The notes under the pieces: model-generated
Seen by the model: only the letters and a program-made list of their open reading frames with translations
What the model was told of the DNA's origin: nothing
Database searches by the model: none
In this document: positions 26,440-34,969 of the stretch, one piece after another
Layout: each line of letters begins with the position of its first letter
Position numbering within the stretch: the stretch's first letter is position 1
Program-made: the position numbers and the translations under genes
Assembly: GCA_965250025.1 (NCBI GenBank)
Contig: OZ252283.1
Location: forward strand, 1,736,001-1,800,000
Direction: 5' to 3'
Length of the DNA: 64,000 nucleotides
Source: CBDDLD01 sp965250025
Lineage (GTDB): Bacteria; Bacteroidota; Bacteroidia; Flavobacteriales; Flavobacteriaceae

Positions 26440-26904
26440 ATGGAGCATTTAATTAAAACGTTTTATCAGGCATTTTCAAATTTGGATGCTGAAACTATGG
26501 TTTCTTGTTACCATGAAGATGTTACTTTTGAAGACCCTGCTTTTGGTGTATTAAAAGGAAAACAAGCCGGAAATATGTGGCGTATGCTATGCGAGTCTCA
26601 AAAAGGTAAAGATTTTAAGGTGGTGTGCTCCGATATAAAAACTAGTGATGAAAATGGAACTGCACACTGGGAAGCCTTTTACAATTTTAGTAAAACGGGA
26701 AGACAAGTTCATAATAGAATTGATGCCACGTTTCAATTTAAAGATGGCAAAATTATAAATCATAAAGACCACTTTAACTTACACAAATGGGCTGCGCAAG
26801 CTTTAGGTTTTAAAGGAAGATTATTGGGAGGTACTACATTTTTCAAAAACAAAATGAAAAAACAAACTGGTCTTTTATTACAAAAATTTGAAGCTAAACT
26901 TTAA
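26440..26904 (+). CDS. SnoaL-like / NTF2-fold protein
   Basis: A 154-residue cytoplasmic protein with the NTF2-like cone fold pattern: N-terminal helix (IKTFYQAFSNLDAETMVSCYHEDVTFEDPAFG), a middle helix and three strands ending FKDGKIINHKDHFNLHKWAAQALG. This matches SnoaL-type nuclear transport factor 2 family proteins, many of which have no assigned reaction. It follows yebC by 31 bp. The specific activity is unknown. Confidence 0.82.
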   Translation: MEHLIKTFYQAFSNLDAETMVSCYHEDVTFEDPAFGVLKGKQAGNMWRMLCESQKGKDFKVVCSDIKTSDENGTAHWEAFYNFSKTGRQVHNRIDATFQFKDGKIINHKDHFNLHKWAAQALGFKGRLLGGTTFFKNKMKKQTGLLLQKFEAKL

Positions 26905-26972
26905 ATCGGGTTTGTATTTTAAGGTTTTTAAATTTCAAACGACCATATTAGTATACGTTTTAAATTTTTGAT

Positions 26973-27476
26973 ATGAAAACTTTCATTGCTTTATTGTTTG
27001 CTATATGCTTCTCCTCTATACTACCCTCTCAAAATATGACCAATGAAAAATTGGAAGCCATTATCACATCTGTTAGTGACTCCATAGAAGGTACTGCTGG
27101 GCGTTGGCAATTTAACATCAAAGAAACGCTATTTGTATGCATCACAGATACCAAAAATAACAGAATGCGAATCATTTCTCCTATTGCAGAAGCTTCTGCT
27201 ATTGATGATGATATGATTAGAGCTTCAATGATTGCCAATTTCCATACAGCTTTAGATGTAAAATACGCTATAGCAGAAAACATTTTATGGTCTGTATTCA
27301 TTCACCCTCTTAAAGAGCTTACTGAAGCGCAATTAAAAAGTGCTATTAGTCAGGTCTATTATGCTAATGTAAATTTTGGGACTACCTATGCCTCTACCTC
27401 CTTAATATTTCCAGGGAAGGAAAGTAAAACACAACAACCGGAGGAAGAAACACCTTTTGAAAAGCGTAAGTTCTAA
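26973..27476 (+). CDS. Secreted protein of unknown function
   Basis: A 167-residue protein with an N-terminal signal peptide (MKTFIALLFAICFSSILPSQ), so it is exported. The body alternates helices and strands (GRWQFNIKETLFVCITDTKNNRMRIISPI, then two helices around SAIDDDMIRASMIANFHTALDVKYAIAENILWSVFIHPL). This reminds me of the YbjN / type III chaperone-like fold, but that is a shape impression. The C-terminus is charged and disordered-looking. It is followed by a terminator. Confidence 0.65.
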   Translation: MKTFIALLFAICFSSILPSQNMTNEKLEAIITSVSDSIEGTAGRWQFNIKETLFVCITDTKNNRMRIISPIAEASAIDDDMIRASMIANFHTALDVKYAIAENILWSVFIHPLKELTEAQLKSAISQVYYANVNFGTTYASTSLIFPGKESKTQQPEEETPFEKRKF

Positions 27477-27477
27477 A

Positions 27478-27512
27478 AAAAACTATTCCAAGCGACTTAG
27501 AATAGTTTTTCT
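27478..27512 (+). terminator. Rho-independent terminator
   Basis: Stem AAAAACTATTC (27478-27488) / GAATAGTTTTT (27500-27510), 11-nt loop, directly after the secreted-protein gene. Confidence 0.85.
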
Positions 27513-27660
27513 TTGGAGATAATAATGTTTCTTTTTAGGGACAAAACTGTTTACTTTATGTTTCATTATTATCTAACCATACAAAAACAAATTCTATGCC
27601 ATAAATAAGGGTTAAATACTACTGAATTTCGTAAGTTTTGTACCTTAAAGCAAAAAAATT

Positions 27661-28077
27661 ATGACTTCGGGTTACTCTAAAACACCTTTAGTAAAAAAAC
27701 TAGGACTTAAATCTGGTTATAAAGTACTATTACATAACGTGCCTAAGTATTATTTTAAACTTCTGGGTGAGCTACCTCAAGACATCACTTATCTGAATAC
27801 GCCCAATACCAAAGGTGCTGATTTTATACATCTGTTTTTAAAAACTCATATTGAGTTGACAGAAACATTTAAAACCTATAAATCTGCTTTGTTAAGTAAC
27901 GGTATGCTATGGATAAGTTGGCCGAAGGGTGCTTCAAAACTTAAAACTGACCTCAATAGAGACCTCATAAGAAACTATGTTTTAGAGCATAGACTTGTCG
28001 ATGTCAAGGTCGCAGCGATTGATGACGATTGGAGTGGTTTAAAGTTTGTTTACAGACTAAAGGATAGAAACGATTAA
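27661..28077 (+). CDS. DUF3052 family protein
   Basis: A 138-residue cytoplasmic protein. It has the family hallmarks: N-terminal GYSKTPLVKKLGLKSGYKV, a central WISWPKGASKLKTDL and C-terminal LVDVKVAAIDDDWSGLKFVYR. The function of DUF3052 is not established. A near-consensus promoter element (TAAGTTTTG) lies ~28 bp upstream of the start. Its stop codon overlaps that of the convergent acyltransferase gene in a TTAA (28074-28077). Confidence 0.88.
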   Translation: MTSGYSKTPLVKKLGLKSGYKVLLHNVPKYYFKLLGELPQDITYLNTPNTKGADFIHLFLKTHIELTETFKTYKSALLSNGMLWISWPKGASKLKTDLNRDLIRNYVLEHRLVDVKVAAIDDDWSGLKFVYRLKDRND

Positions 28078-28622
28078 GAATACTCGGCAACCTTACCTTT
28101 AACCCCTTTATAAAACGATTTCATAAATTCAAAATCAGCAATTTTATCACCAGTTGGATAGAATGGCTCCGAAATCTTATTTTGCTTATTCTCAAAATCT
28201 AAAGTAAACATTATAATAGGCACCTTAGCTGCCAAAGCTATGTAATAAAACCCCGTCTTCCAGTCTTTTACTTTCTTACGTGTACCTTCCGGAGCTAACG
28301 TTAAACGAAATTCATTCTCATTATTAAATAACTGCGCTATGGTTTCAACTTTATTTTGTCCGGAAGTTCTATCTAGAGCTTTACCACCTACAGCTCTAAA
28401 ATAGTATCCAAATGGCCACCTGAATAATTCTTTCTTTGCTACAAAATTGGTTTTTACTCCTACCACTTTTCGCAATAAAATGCCAATCATAAAATCGTAC
28501 CAGCTGGTATGTGGTACCGCTATGATCACTGCTTTTTTAATGTCATTTTTGGAAAATGTAGTATTGCCTACTACCTGCCAGCCCAAAAGTTTAAGATAGA
28601 TAAATTTCGCCAGCCAACGCAT
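28074..28622 (-). CDS. 1-acyl-sn-glycerol-3-phosphate acyltransferase-like protein
   Basis: A 182-residue PlsC-type acyltransferase, probably membrane-associated. The catalytic H-x4-D motif is HTSWYD near residue 37 and the substrate-binding APEGTRKK block follows. It is shorter than typical PlsC (about 240), as many flavobacterial members are. It lies one base after kdnB and is the last gene of a cluster starting at kdsB, so it could act on a glycerolipid or on an envelope lipid. Substrate not determinable. Confidence 0.85.
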   Translation of the reverse strand: MRWLAKFIYLKLLGWQVVGNTTFSKNDIKKAVIIAVPHTSWYDFMIGILLRKVVGVKTNFVAKKELFRWPFGYYFRAVGGKALDRTSGQNKVETIAQLFNNENEFRLTLAPEGTRKKVKDWKTGFYYIALAAKVPIIMFTLDFENKQNKISEPFYPTGDKIADFEFMKSFYKGVKGKVAEYS

Positions 28623-28623
28623 A

Positions 28624-29706
28624 CTACATCTTTTTGTATAAAGCTAGCAGATCTTTTCTTGAAATTTTTGATTTCCAGTTATTTCCAAGTGCGTTTTCCC
28701 ATAAAGGTTCTAAACTTAAAGCAACATTAATCATGATATCAAATTGCTCCTGATCCAGATCTTCACAAACACCTTGGGGCAATTCTATATTGTGCTTAGC
28801 CTTCATCTCTTTAAATAGTGACACACCTTCGGGATAATAGTCTTCCAAATGGTCAAAAACGATACAATTGCCTATCCCATGTTTTGTACCTAATACATAC
28901 GACAATCCATAACTCATTGCATGGGCAATACCAACCTGAGAATATGCGATACTCATACCGCCATGCCATGATGCCATCATGAGTTGATCTTCAGCTTCTT
29001 GCTTGCTTAAGCTATCTCCTAAAAAGATCTCTTTGCATAATTCAAATGCTTTCTCTCCGTAACTTTTGCTAAACGCATTCAAAAAAGACCCATTTAAAGA
29101 TTCAATACAATGTACATAGCAATCCATACCGGTATAAAACCATTGGTTTTTAGGGACATCTTTAGTTAGTTCAGGATCTAGAATTACCTGATCAAAAGGT
29201 GTATAATCACTATTAATGCCTAGTTTTTTATCTGGACCAGTAAGTACTGTTGTTCTCGAAACTTCAGCTCCGGTTCCAGAAATGGTAGGTATGCCTACGT
29301 GATAAATTGCCGGGTTTTTCACCAAATCCCAGCCTTGGTAATCTTTTGACTCGCCTTTATTGGTTAACATTATAGAAACGGCTTTTGCCAAATCTAAAAT
29401 TGTACCACCACCAATACCAATGATTCCTGAAGGCCTGTCTTTATGCTTTAGTATAATTTGCTCTACAAGCTCATCGACTTGAAATGTCTTTGGCTCTTCT
29501 TCAGCAGATATATACATCAACTCATCTGAATAAGATATTGGTATTCTGGACGTTAACCAGGCATTACCCTTAAAAACATCATCAACTAAAAAAATAAATG
29601 GTGCCTTATCGTTCAATCGCTTAGGTTCGATAATATCGGCTAATTGATTAAAACTTCCGCGTCCAAAAACCACTCTGGACACCATTGGGTAATTTTTATA
29701 TTTCAT
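28624..29706 (-). CDS. kdnB: 3-deoxy-alpha-D-manno-octulosonate 8-oxidase (iron-type alcohol dehydrogenase)
   Basis: An iron-type alcohol dehydrogenase of 360 residues. From memory of Shewanella KdnB, it shares long similar stretches: VVFGRGSFNQL, YQGWDLVKNPAIYHVGIPTISGTGAEVSRT, QWFYTGMDCYVHC, NAFSKSYGEKA, SYGLSYVLGTKHGIGNC and LEDYYPEGVSLF. KdnB oxidises the C8 hydroxyl of Kdo so that KdnA can aminate it to 8-amino-Kdo. The NAD loop is GIGGGTILDLAKA; metal ligands are expected in GMDCYVHC, GIAHAMS and KHGIGN. kdsB is three genes upstream in the same run, in keeping with Kdo chemistry; kdnA is not in this window. Confidence 0.85.
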   Translation of the reverse strand: MKYKNYPMVSRVVFGRGSFNQLADIIEPKRLNDKAPFIFLVDDVFKGNAWLTSRIPISYSDELMYISAEEEPKTFQVDELVEQIILKHKDRPSGIIGIGGGTILDLAKAVSIMLTNKGESKDYQGWDLVKNPAIYHVGIPTISGTGAEVSRTTVLTGPDKKLGINSDYTPFDQVILDPELTKDVPKNQWFYTGMDCYVHCIESLNGSFLNAFSKSYGEKAFELCKEIFLGDSLSKQEAEDQLMMASWHGGMSIAYSQVGIAHAMSYGLSYVLGTKHGIGNCIVFDHLEDYYPEGVSLFKEMKAKHNIELPQGVCEDLDQEQFDIMINVALSLEPLWENALGNNWKSKISRKDLLALYKKM

Positions 29707-29750
29707 TTGGTCAATTTCTTTAACAAAAATAAAAACAATGTGTTTATAAA

Positions 29751-30371
29751 CTAAGTATTTAAATGTTTTTGAAAACTTTCTTTAAAAAGTCCAACATGGT
29801 AACCATCTGCCAAAGCATGATTAACACAAATGGCTATGGACATTTTTCGCTTACTACCTTCTTCATTAACCTTTCCAAAAGCAATTTTAGGAACCGAATC
29901 CATAGCACCGCTATCTGGTTCTTTATGCCCTGTGAAATCAATCCATGGTATAGCCGAGCAATGAATACAATCCTTGCTGTTAACAGGAGGAAACAACGTT
30001 TTAGAATTTAGAATTCTGCGTTTCTCTTCCTCGAAATTTTCAAGGAACTTACGAATATCCTTATCAAAATTGATGAATGAAAACCCAAAGGTTTTATCTG
30101 GCCTTAAAATCGTTGCTGAAGCATGTATAGTATCATATACAATAACTTGATTTTCTTCCTCAATTCTATACCTAAGATTCTCAACCGCATTAATTGCCTG
30201 CATACAGGCATGTAAGTATTTCACAAAGAATGGTATTCCATGCGTTTTTGAATATTTATAAGCCTGTGTAACATCGACTTTAAACGTCACACCAAAATAT
30301 GGGTCACTAAACTTCATAAAGTGTTCAAAAAGCTGTTGCCTTTCCCAATTATTAATATCTAGTGTTTTCAA
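29751..30371 (-). CDS. Chloramphenicol acetyltransferase-like protein
   Basis: A 206-residue member of the CAT (trimeric acetyltransferase) family with the catalytic HxxxDG motif as HALADGYH near the C-terminus and PWIDFTGHKEP in the middle. Family members acetylate chloramphenicol, but many chromosomal homologues have no resistance role, and its place between kdnB and an HAD gene suggests envelope or sugar acetylation instead. That is inference. It starts directly after the HAD stop. Confidence 0.85.
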   Translation of the reverse strand: MKTLDINNWERQQLFEHFMKFSDPYFGVTFKVDVTQAYKYSKTHGIPFFVKYLHACMQAINAVENLRYRIEEENQVIVYDTIHASATILRPDKTFGFSFINFDKDIRKFLENFEEEKRRILNSKTLFPPVNSKDCIHCSAIPWIDFTGHKEPDSGAMDSVPKIAFGKVNEEGSKRKMSIAICVNHALADGYHVGLFKESFQKHLNT

Positions 30372-31073
30372 TTATTTATTTAAATATTTTAATATGTCTT
30401 CTAATGTATTTACTGTAATATAGTCTTTACCATTGACATCATTCGCTCCGACTTTTTCATGCTCCCATGTCGTATGAAATGGTACATGAATTGCTTTTGC
30501 CCCAATACCAATGATCGGTAAAACATCTGATTTCAGAGAGTTACCAACCATTAAAAAATGATTCGGATCAATATCCAAATGATGTAATAATTTTTGGTAA
30601 TTGTCTTCTTTCTTTTCACTCAACACTTCTATATGATGGAAATATTTTATCAATCCTGATTTTTCTAACTTGCGCTCTTGATCTAGTAAATCGCCTTTGG
30701 TTGCCACGATTAATTTATAGTCTTTTGACAATACATTGAGTACGTTTTCAACACCTTCTAAGAGTTCTACCGGCTTATTGATCATTCGCTTGCCTATTTT
30801 TAGGACTTCATCAATAACATCATTAGAAACACTATGATTAGACAATTCTAGTGCCATTTCTACCATCGATAGCATGAACCCTTTAACACCATACCCGTAT
30901 AATGGAAGGTTTTTTATTTCCATCTTATACAATTCCTGATCAATCTTGTTAGGGGTTTCATATCGTGATAGCAATGCCGCAAATTCTTCTTCGGCATTTC
31001 TAAAGTAAGTTTCATTCACCCATAAGGTGTCATCGGCATCAAAACCTATCACTTTTACATCGTTGTATTTCAT
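30372..31073 (-). CDS. HAD superfamily hydrolase
   Basis: A HAD-IA type phosphatase of about 233 residues. Motif I is DADDTLW, motif II is in LIVATKGD, the motif III lysine in the KKEDNYQK region and motif IV in MVGNSLKSDV. It is not KdsC, which is shorter and has a different motif I. The start at 31073 gives an ATGA overlap with kdsB; an ATG two codons earlier (31079) is also possible. The substrate is unknown. Confidence 0.85.
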   Translation of the reverse strand: MKYNDVKVIGFDADDTLWVNETYFRNAEEEFAALLSRYETPNKIDQELYKMEIKNLPLYGYGVKGFMLSMVEMALELSNHSVSNDVIDEVLKIGKRMINKPVELLEGVENVLNVLSKDYKLIVATKGDLLDQERKLEKSGLIKYFHHIEVLSEKKEDNYQKLLHHLDIDPNHFLMVGNSLKSDVLPIIGIGAKAIHVPFHTTWEHEKVGANDVNGKDYITVNTLEDILKYLNK

Positions 31074-31798
31074 TTCCATAATCGTTTAGCCTTTTCAAGA
31101 TCCTCTGGTGTATCAATCTCTACACCTTGTACTGTAGTTTCTATCATCTTTATCTTTCGACCATATTCTAGATACCTTATACACTCTATTTTTTCTGTTG
31201 CTTCTATGAAACGCATTGGCAATACATGGAAATCCAGAAGGGCTTGCTTACGAAATGCATATATGCCTTTGTGCTTAAAATAACGAGCTCCGGTGTCTTT
31301 ATCTCTGGGGAATGGGATTGGACTTCTGGAAAAATATAAGGCGAAATTATTTTCGTCCACAATAACTTTTACTGTATTAGGGTTATTAATCTCTTCCCAA
31401 TCGTCAATCTCTACCATTAAAGATGCTAAATCTATAGTTTTAGAATGGTCTGTTTTAAAAACATTTAACACTTTTTCTAAACTGTCACGCTCTGTGAAAG
31501 GTTCATCGCCTTGAACATTAACAACAATATCGCACTCTATATCTTCAACAGCTTCAGCGATCCTATCGCTTCCAGAATCGTGTTCCTGTTTACTCATTAT
31601 TGCTTTCCCGCCATTCTTTTCAATTTCATCATAAATAACCTGACTATCGGTAACGACATAAACTTCTTCAAACAATCCAGTAGCCACTGTGGCTTCATAC
31701 GTTCTTAATATTACTGTTTTACCGGCAAGATTCTGCATCAATTTACCGGGAAAACGAGAGGCACTATATCGTGCGGGAATCATTGAAATGACTTTCAT
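31070..31798 (-). CDS. kdsB: 3-deoxy-manno-octulosonate cytidylyltransferase
   Basis: Activates Kdo (or 8-amino-Kdo) as the CMP sugar for lipid A core assembly. It has ~242 residues from the start at 31798. The family motifs IPARYSASRFPGK at the N-terminus, VVNVQGDEPF and RSPIPFPRD are present. A longer start at 31822 is disfavoured because it falls inside the predicted -7 promoter element (31820-31827). It heads the run kdsB-HAD-CAT-kdnB-acyltransferase. Confidence 0.95.
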   Translation of the reverse strand: MKVISMIPARYSASRFPGKLMQNLAGKTVILRTYEATVATGLFEEVYVVTDSQVIYDEIEKNGGKAIMSKQEHDSGSDRIAEAVEDIECDIVVNVQGDEPFTERDSLEKVLNVFKTDHSKTIDLASLMVEIDDWEEINNPNTVKVIVDENNFALYFSRSPIPFPRDKDTGARYFKHKGIYAFRKQALLDFHVLPMRFIEATEKIECIRYLEYGRKIKMIETTVQGVEIDTPEDLEKAKRLWK

Positions 31799-31819
31799 TG
31801 CTTGTGTATTGTTATGAAT

Positions 31820-31854
31820 CAAAAATAACCTTTTGCCATTAGTTATGAAACAAA
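31820..31854 (-). promoter_or_regulatory. Promoter of the kdsB cluster
   Basis: On the - strand: TTTG (31851-31854), 23-nt spacer, TATTTTTG (31820-31827), a full TAnnTTTG match. It overlaps the end of the helicase gene and predicts a start of transcription about 15 nt before the kdsB ATG. Confidence 0.6.
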
Positions 31855-33273
31855 AAAATCATCTTTAAAACCTATAAGATATAATTTTTCTTTTGCCCGG
31901 GTTAATGCAGTATATAACCATCTTATGTAGTCTTTATCAATACCATTAGGCAAATAGGGTTGTTCTACAAAAATAGTATGCCATTGCCCCCCTTGAGATT
32001 TATGACAAGTTATAGCATAAGAAAATTTGACCTGCAACGCATTGAAATGCTTATTGTTCTTGACACTTAGAAATTTTTTATAATTCGATGTTTCATTCTC
32101 ATAATCTTTCATCACCTCCTGATAAAGTGTATTGGAATCTTCATAAGATAATGATGCACTTTCAGCATCTATAGTGTCTAAGAGTAGTACGGTTTCAAAA
32201 GGTCGCATTCTCGGATAATCAACCATTCTGACCTTAACTTCTGCAAATTTAAATCCATAAAGCGATTTAATAGAAAATATTTCAAGCACTTCAATAATAT
32301 CGCCATTGGCTATAAAGCCCGCCTCTGTTGTTGGTTTGATCCAGAAATAGTTATTCTTTACAACCATTAAATAATCGCCAGCTGAAAGTTCGCTCTCGTT
32401 AAACAGTATACGCTCTCTAATTTGTTTGTTATACAAATTTGCGCGTTTATTGCTCCTTACAATTATTGCCGTTTCTTCATAGCCATTAGTTGCGTATGCA
32501 TCATTTATAGCATCCATTATCTCATGACCATCGATAAGTCTCACTATATCGGAATAGGATTTTAAATTGAATTTAAAGCTCTCAAAAAAAGACGATTGCA
32601 ATACTGCTCTTAAAGCTGTGGCATTCTCTAGTATTCCAGAGTTTTGCTCTTGCCTGACGACTTCATCAAGTTCTAAACCTTTAACATCTTTATTGTAGTT
32701 CAGATTTAACGTTGACGGATCTAATGCCGGACTTAAGTCTGATTTTACAGGTGGTAATTGCGCAACATCACCTATTAACAGTAATTTACACTGATGGCCA
32801 CTATACACGTATTGAATAAGGTCGTCTAATAAAGATCCGTTTTCAAACAATTTAGAATCTGCAGGCACATCAGGAATCATTGATGCTTCATCAACTATAA
32901 AAATGGTGTTTCTGTGTTTGTTTGGCTGCATCACAAAACTAACACCACCACCTTTTTGTTTTTTAGGAAAATAGATTTTCTTATGTATGGTAAAAGCTTC
33001 CTTTTTAGAGTAATTGGCTATGACTTTGGCTGCTCTTCCGGTAGGAGCCATTAAAACCGCACTTTTTTTGGCTTGCCATAAATTAGAGACTAATGTCCCT
33101 ATAATGCTGGTCTTCCCCGTACCGGCATAGCCTTTAAGTAAGTATAGGGCATTGGATGAATTATCAAAGATGAAATCTGATAATTGCATGATGACCATAT
33201 CTTGCTTTTCAGTGGGATCAAAGGGAAACTTTGTCCTAATCAATTTGTAGAAATCTCTTGCAGTAGATATCAT
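31843..33273 (-). CDS. RecD2-like ATP-dependent DNA helicase
   Basis: A 476-residue SF1 helicase of the RecD/Pif1-related AAA_30 type. Motif I is GYAGTGKTS (about residue 47), motif II VDEASM, motif III IGDVAQLPPV, a late TCHKSQGGQW motif (V) and LYTALTRAKEKLYLIG (VI). It is shorter than RecD2 (which has an N-terminal helix-hairpin-helix extension), so the role may be DNA repair or replication restart, uncertain. It is divergent from the membrane gene at 33432. Confidence 0.88.
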   Translation of the reverse strand: MISTARDFYKLIRTKFPFDPTEKQDMVIMQLSDFIFDNSSNALYLLKGYAGTGKTSIIGTLVSNLWQAKKSAVLMAPTGRAAKVIANYSKKEAFTIHKKIYFPKKQKGGGVSFVMQPNKHRNTIFIVDEASMIPDVPADSKLFENGSLLDDLIQYVYSGHQCKLLLIGDVAQLPPVKSDLSPALDPSTLNLNYNKDVKGLELDEVVRQEQNSGILENATALRAVLQSSFFESFKFNLKSYSDIVRLIDGHEIMDAINDAYATNGYEETAIIVRSNKRANLYNKQIRERILFNESELSAGDYLMVVKNNYFWIKPTTEAGFIANGDIIEVLEIFSIKSLYGFKFAEVKVRMVDYPRMRPFETVLLLDTIDAESASLSYEDSNTLYQEVMKDYENETSNYKKFLSVKNNKHFNALQVKFSYAITCHKSQGGQWHTIFVEQPYLPNGIDKDYIRWLYTALTRAKEKLYLIGFKDDFFVS

Positions 33274-33393
33274 GTATTAAAAATAGAATGCCAATATAAT
33301 ACTATATCTTTACTAAAATGATATAAAAAAGTTGTGCTTCTGCTTTTTAATGCATTTTTGCGGATATAGGTTTTTACGAACAAAAAAAAATTG

Positions 33394-33401
33394 TAGATTT
33401 G
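33394..33401 (+). promoter_or_regulatory. -7 promoter element
   Basis: TAGATTTG (then C) is a full TAnnTTTG match, 31 bp upstream of the membrane gene at 33432; the -33 region is T-rich only. Confidence 0.5.
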
Positions 33402-33431
33402 CGAAAGACCTTAATAAAATAAAAACTAATT

Positions 33432-34160
33432 ATGTTAACAGTAATTCTTGTAATCGTTGCCATTATATTACTCACTATTGGTATCGTATGGCTGATTGAT
33501 AAATTTGTGCCTAAAAAGATAAAGCCTATTATCAATATTATCCTATGGGCATTGATTTTCTATTTAGGTTATATCACATTTATGTCTGTTTACAGTGACA
33601 TACAGTTCAATCAACTTAAAAAAGAGCGTTATGCTCAGGTGATCAAACGATTAATTGATGTTAGAGATGCACAATTAGCTCACAAAGAAGTTACAGGAAA
33701 GTATACAGATAATTTTGATAATTTAATCAAATTCATTGATACTGCTCAAGTTCCTATTATACAAAGGCGCGACAGTACTGTGTTAGATGAGGAAGCAACA
33801 AAACGTTATGGCGGAGTAGAAAGCTTCACTTCTATTGTTTTAATAGACACTCTAAGTTATTATTCTGTTAAGGATTCGTTATTTAAGGGGAGTGATCGTT
33901 ACAAAACGATGATGAATGTTGGCATAGGAGAAGAAGGTGCTAAATTTGAAATGAAAGCTGGTGAATTGGATGAAATTCCGGTTTTTGAAGTAAGTGTAGA
34001 TAAGGCAATCATTTTACACGATCAAGATAAAAATTTAGTAGCAAACGAAAAGCAAGTGGTTTCGGTAGATGGGGTTAATGGTCCTACAATCAAAGTAGGT
34101 TCTATGGAAGAAATTAACACCAATGGAAATTGGCCAAAAAATTACACTAAAGAACAGTAA
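33432..34160 (+). CDS. Inner-membrane protein with large extracytoplasmic domain, unknown function
   Basis: A 242-residue protein with two N-terminal membrane helices (about 1-24 and 34-55), a charged loop (KFVPKKIK), and a soluble C-terminal domain. After the second helix, RDAQLAHKEVTGKYTDNFDNLIKFI resembles the alpha-helix/loop after a pseudopilin stem, but there is no prepilin site. I do not recognise the family function. It is followed after two bases by the DUF3822 gene and is likely in one operon with it and rsmD. Confidence 0.75.
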   Translation: MLTVILVIVAIILLTIGIVWLIDKFVPKKIKPIINIILWALIFYLGYITFMSVYSDIQFNQLKKERYAQVIKRLIDVRDAQLAHKEVTGKYTDNFDNLIKFIDTAQVPIIQRRDSTVLDEEATKRYGGVESFTSIVLIDTLSYYSVKDSLFKGSDRYKTMMNVGIGEEGAKFEMKAGELDEIPVFEVSVDKAIILHDQDKNLVANEKQVVSVDGVNGPTIKVGSMEEINTNGNWPKNYTKEQ

Positions 34161-34162
34161 GT

Positions 34163-34969
34163 TTGAATAAAACTAATATTAAAGAGTTGTCCATTCAAGT
34201 AAATTTGAGTGGGCTTTCTTTTTGTATATTAAACAGATCAACAAATACCGTTGAGAGTCTTCATAATATTGATTTTGAAAAGAAGCTTACACCTTTCGAC
34301 CTGCTTAATCGCTTAAAAACGGAGTTAAGTAGTAATACCATTTTTTCAGATGATTTTAACTATGTACAAGTCATACATCAAAATGAATTGTCTACTATAG
34401 TACCCAAAGCATTATACAATGAAGATCATAACGCTGACTACCTTAAGTTCAATTCTAAAATTCTTAAGACCGATTATATCTCTCATGACCTTATCAGTAT
34501 TAATGATGCTGTTAATGTTTATATACCATACATAAACATTAATAACTACATTTTTGAAACGTTTGGATCGTTTGTTTATAAACACGCTTCCACTGTATTA
34601 ATTGATACTGTACTTCAAAAGCATATTATAAACAATCAAACTCAGGCTTTTATAAATGTAGGTGAACAAGCGTTCGAATTATTAATTGTAAGCGATAAAA
34701 CACTACAATTATACAATACTTTTGAATATCATAGTACTGAGGATTTTGCATATTATGTTTTATTTACCATACAACAACTTCAATTAGATCCGGAAACACT
34801 TATAACGCATCTTACAGGAGCTGTAACTGATGACGATTCTTTATTTATGGTATTACACAAATACATACGTCACGTCAACCTTTTAGAGAGTAGTGATTCA
34901 TATGGCTATCATGAATCAATATCTGAGCACCAAAAGCGACAAAATTTCATTGTTTTAAATAGTTTTTAA
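34163..34969 (+). CDS. DUF3822 family protein
   Basis: A 268-residue cytoplasmic protein of the Bacteroidota-specific DUF3822 type. N-terminal KELSIQVNLSGLSFCIL and the later FETFGSFVYKHASTVLI and AFINVGEQAFELLIV blocks are typical; the fold recalls actin-like ATPases, an impression only. The start is a TTG at 34163, because no ATG or GTG occurs in the N-terminal region, and it is 2 bases after the upstream stop. Its stop shares an A with the rsmD start (TAATG). The conserved pairing with rsmD is common in this group. Confidence 0.82.
   Translation: MNKTNIKELSIQVNLSGLSFCILNRSTNTVESLHNIDFEKKLTPFDLLNRLKTELSSNTIFSDDFNYVQVIHQNELSTIVPKALYNEDHNADYLKFNSKILKTDYISHDLISINDAVNVYIPYININNYIFETFGSFVYKHASTVLIDTVLQKHIINNQTQAFINVGEQAFELLIVSDKTLQLYNTFEYHSTEDFAYYVLFTIQQLQLDPETLITHLTGAVTDDDSLFMVLHKYIRHVNLLESSDSYGYHESISEHQKRQNFIVLNSF

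Noticed and set aside
29751..30371. Antibiotic resistance gene (chloramphenicol acetyltransferase)
   Set aside because: Family membership is clear, but it sits in a conserved-looking envelope-sugar gene run with no mobile element; resistance cannot be claimed.
30372..31073. KdsC (Kdo 8-phosphate phosphatase)
   Set aside because: The HAD protein has DADDTLW and ~233 residues; KdsC is shorter with a different motif I and no cap domain.
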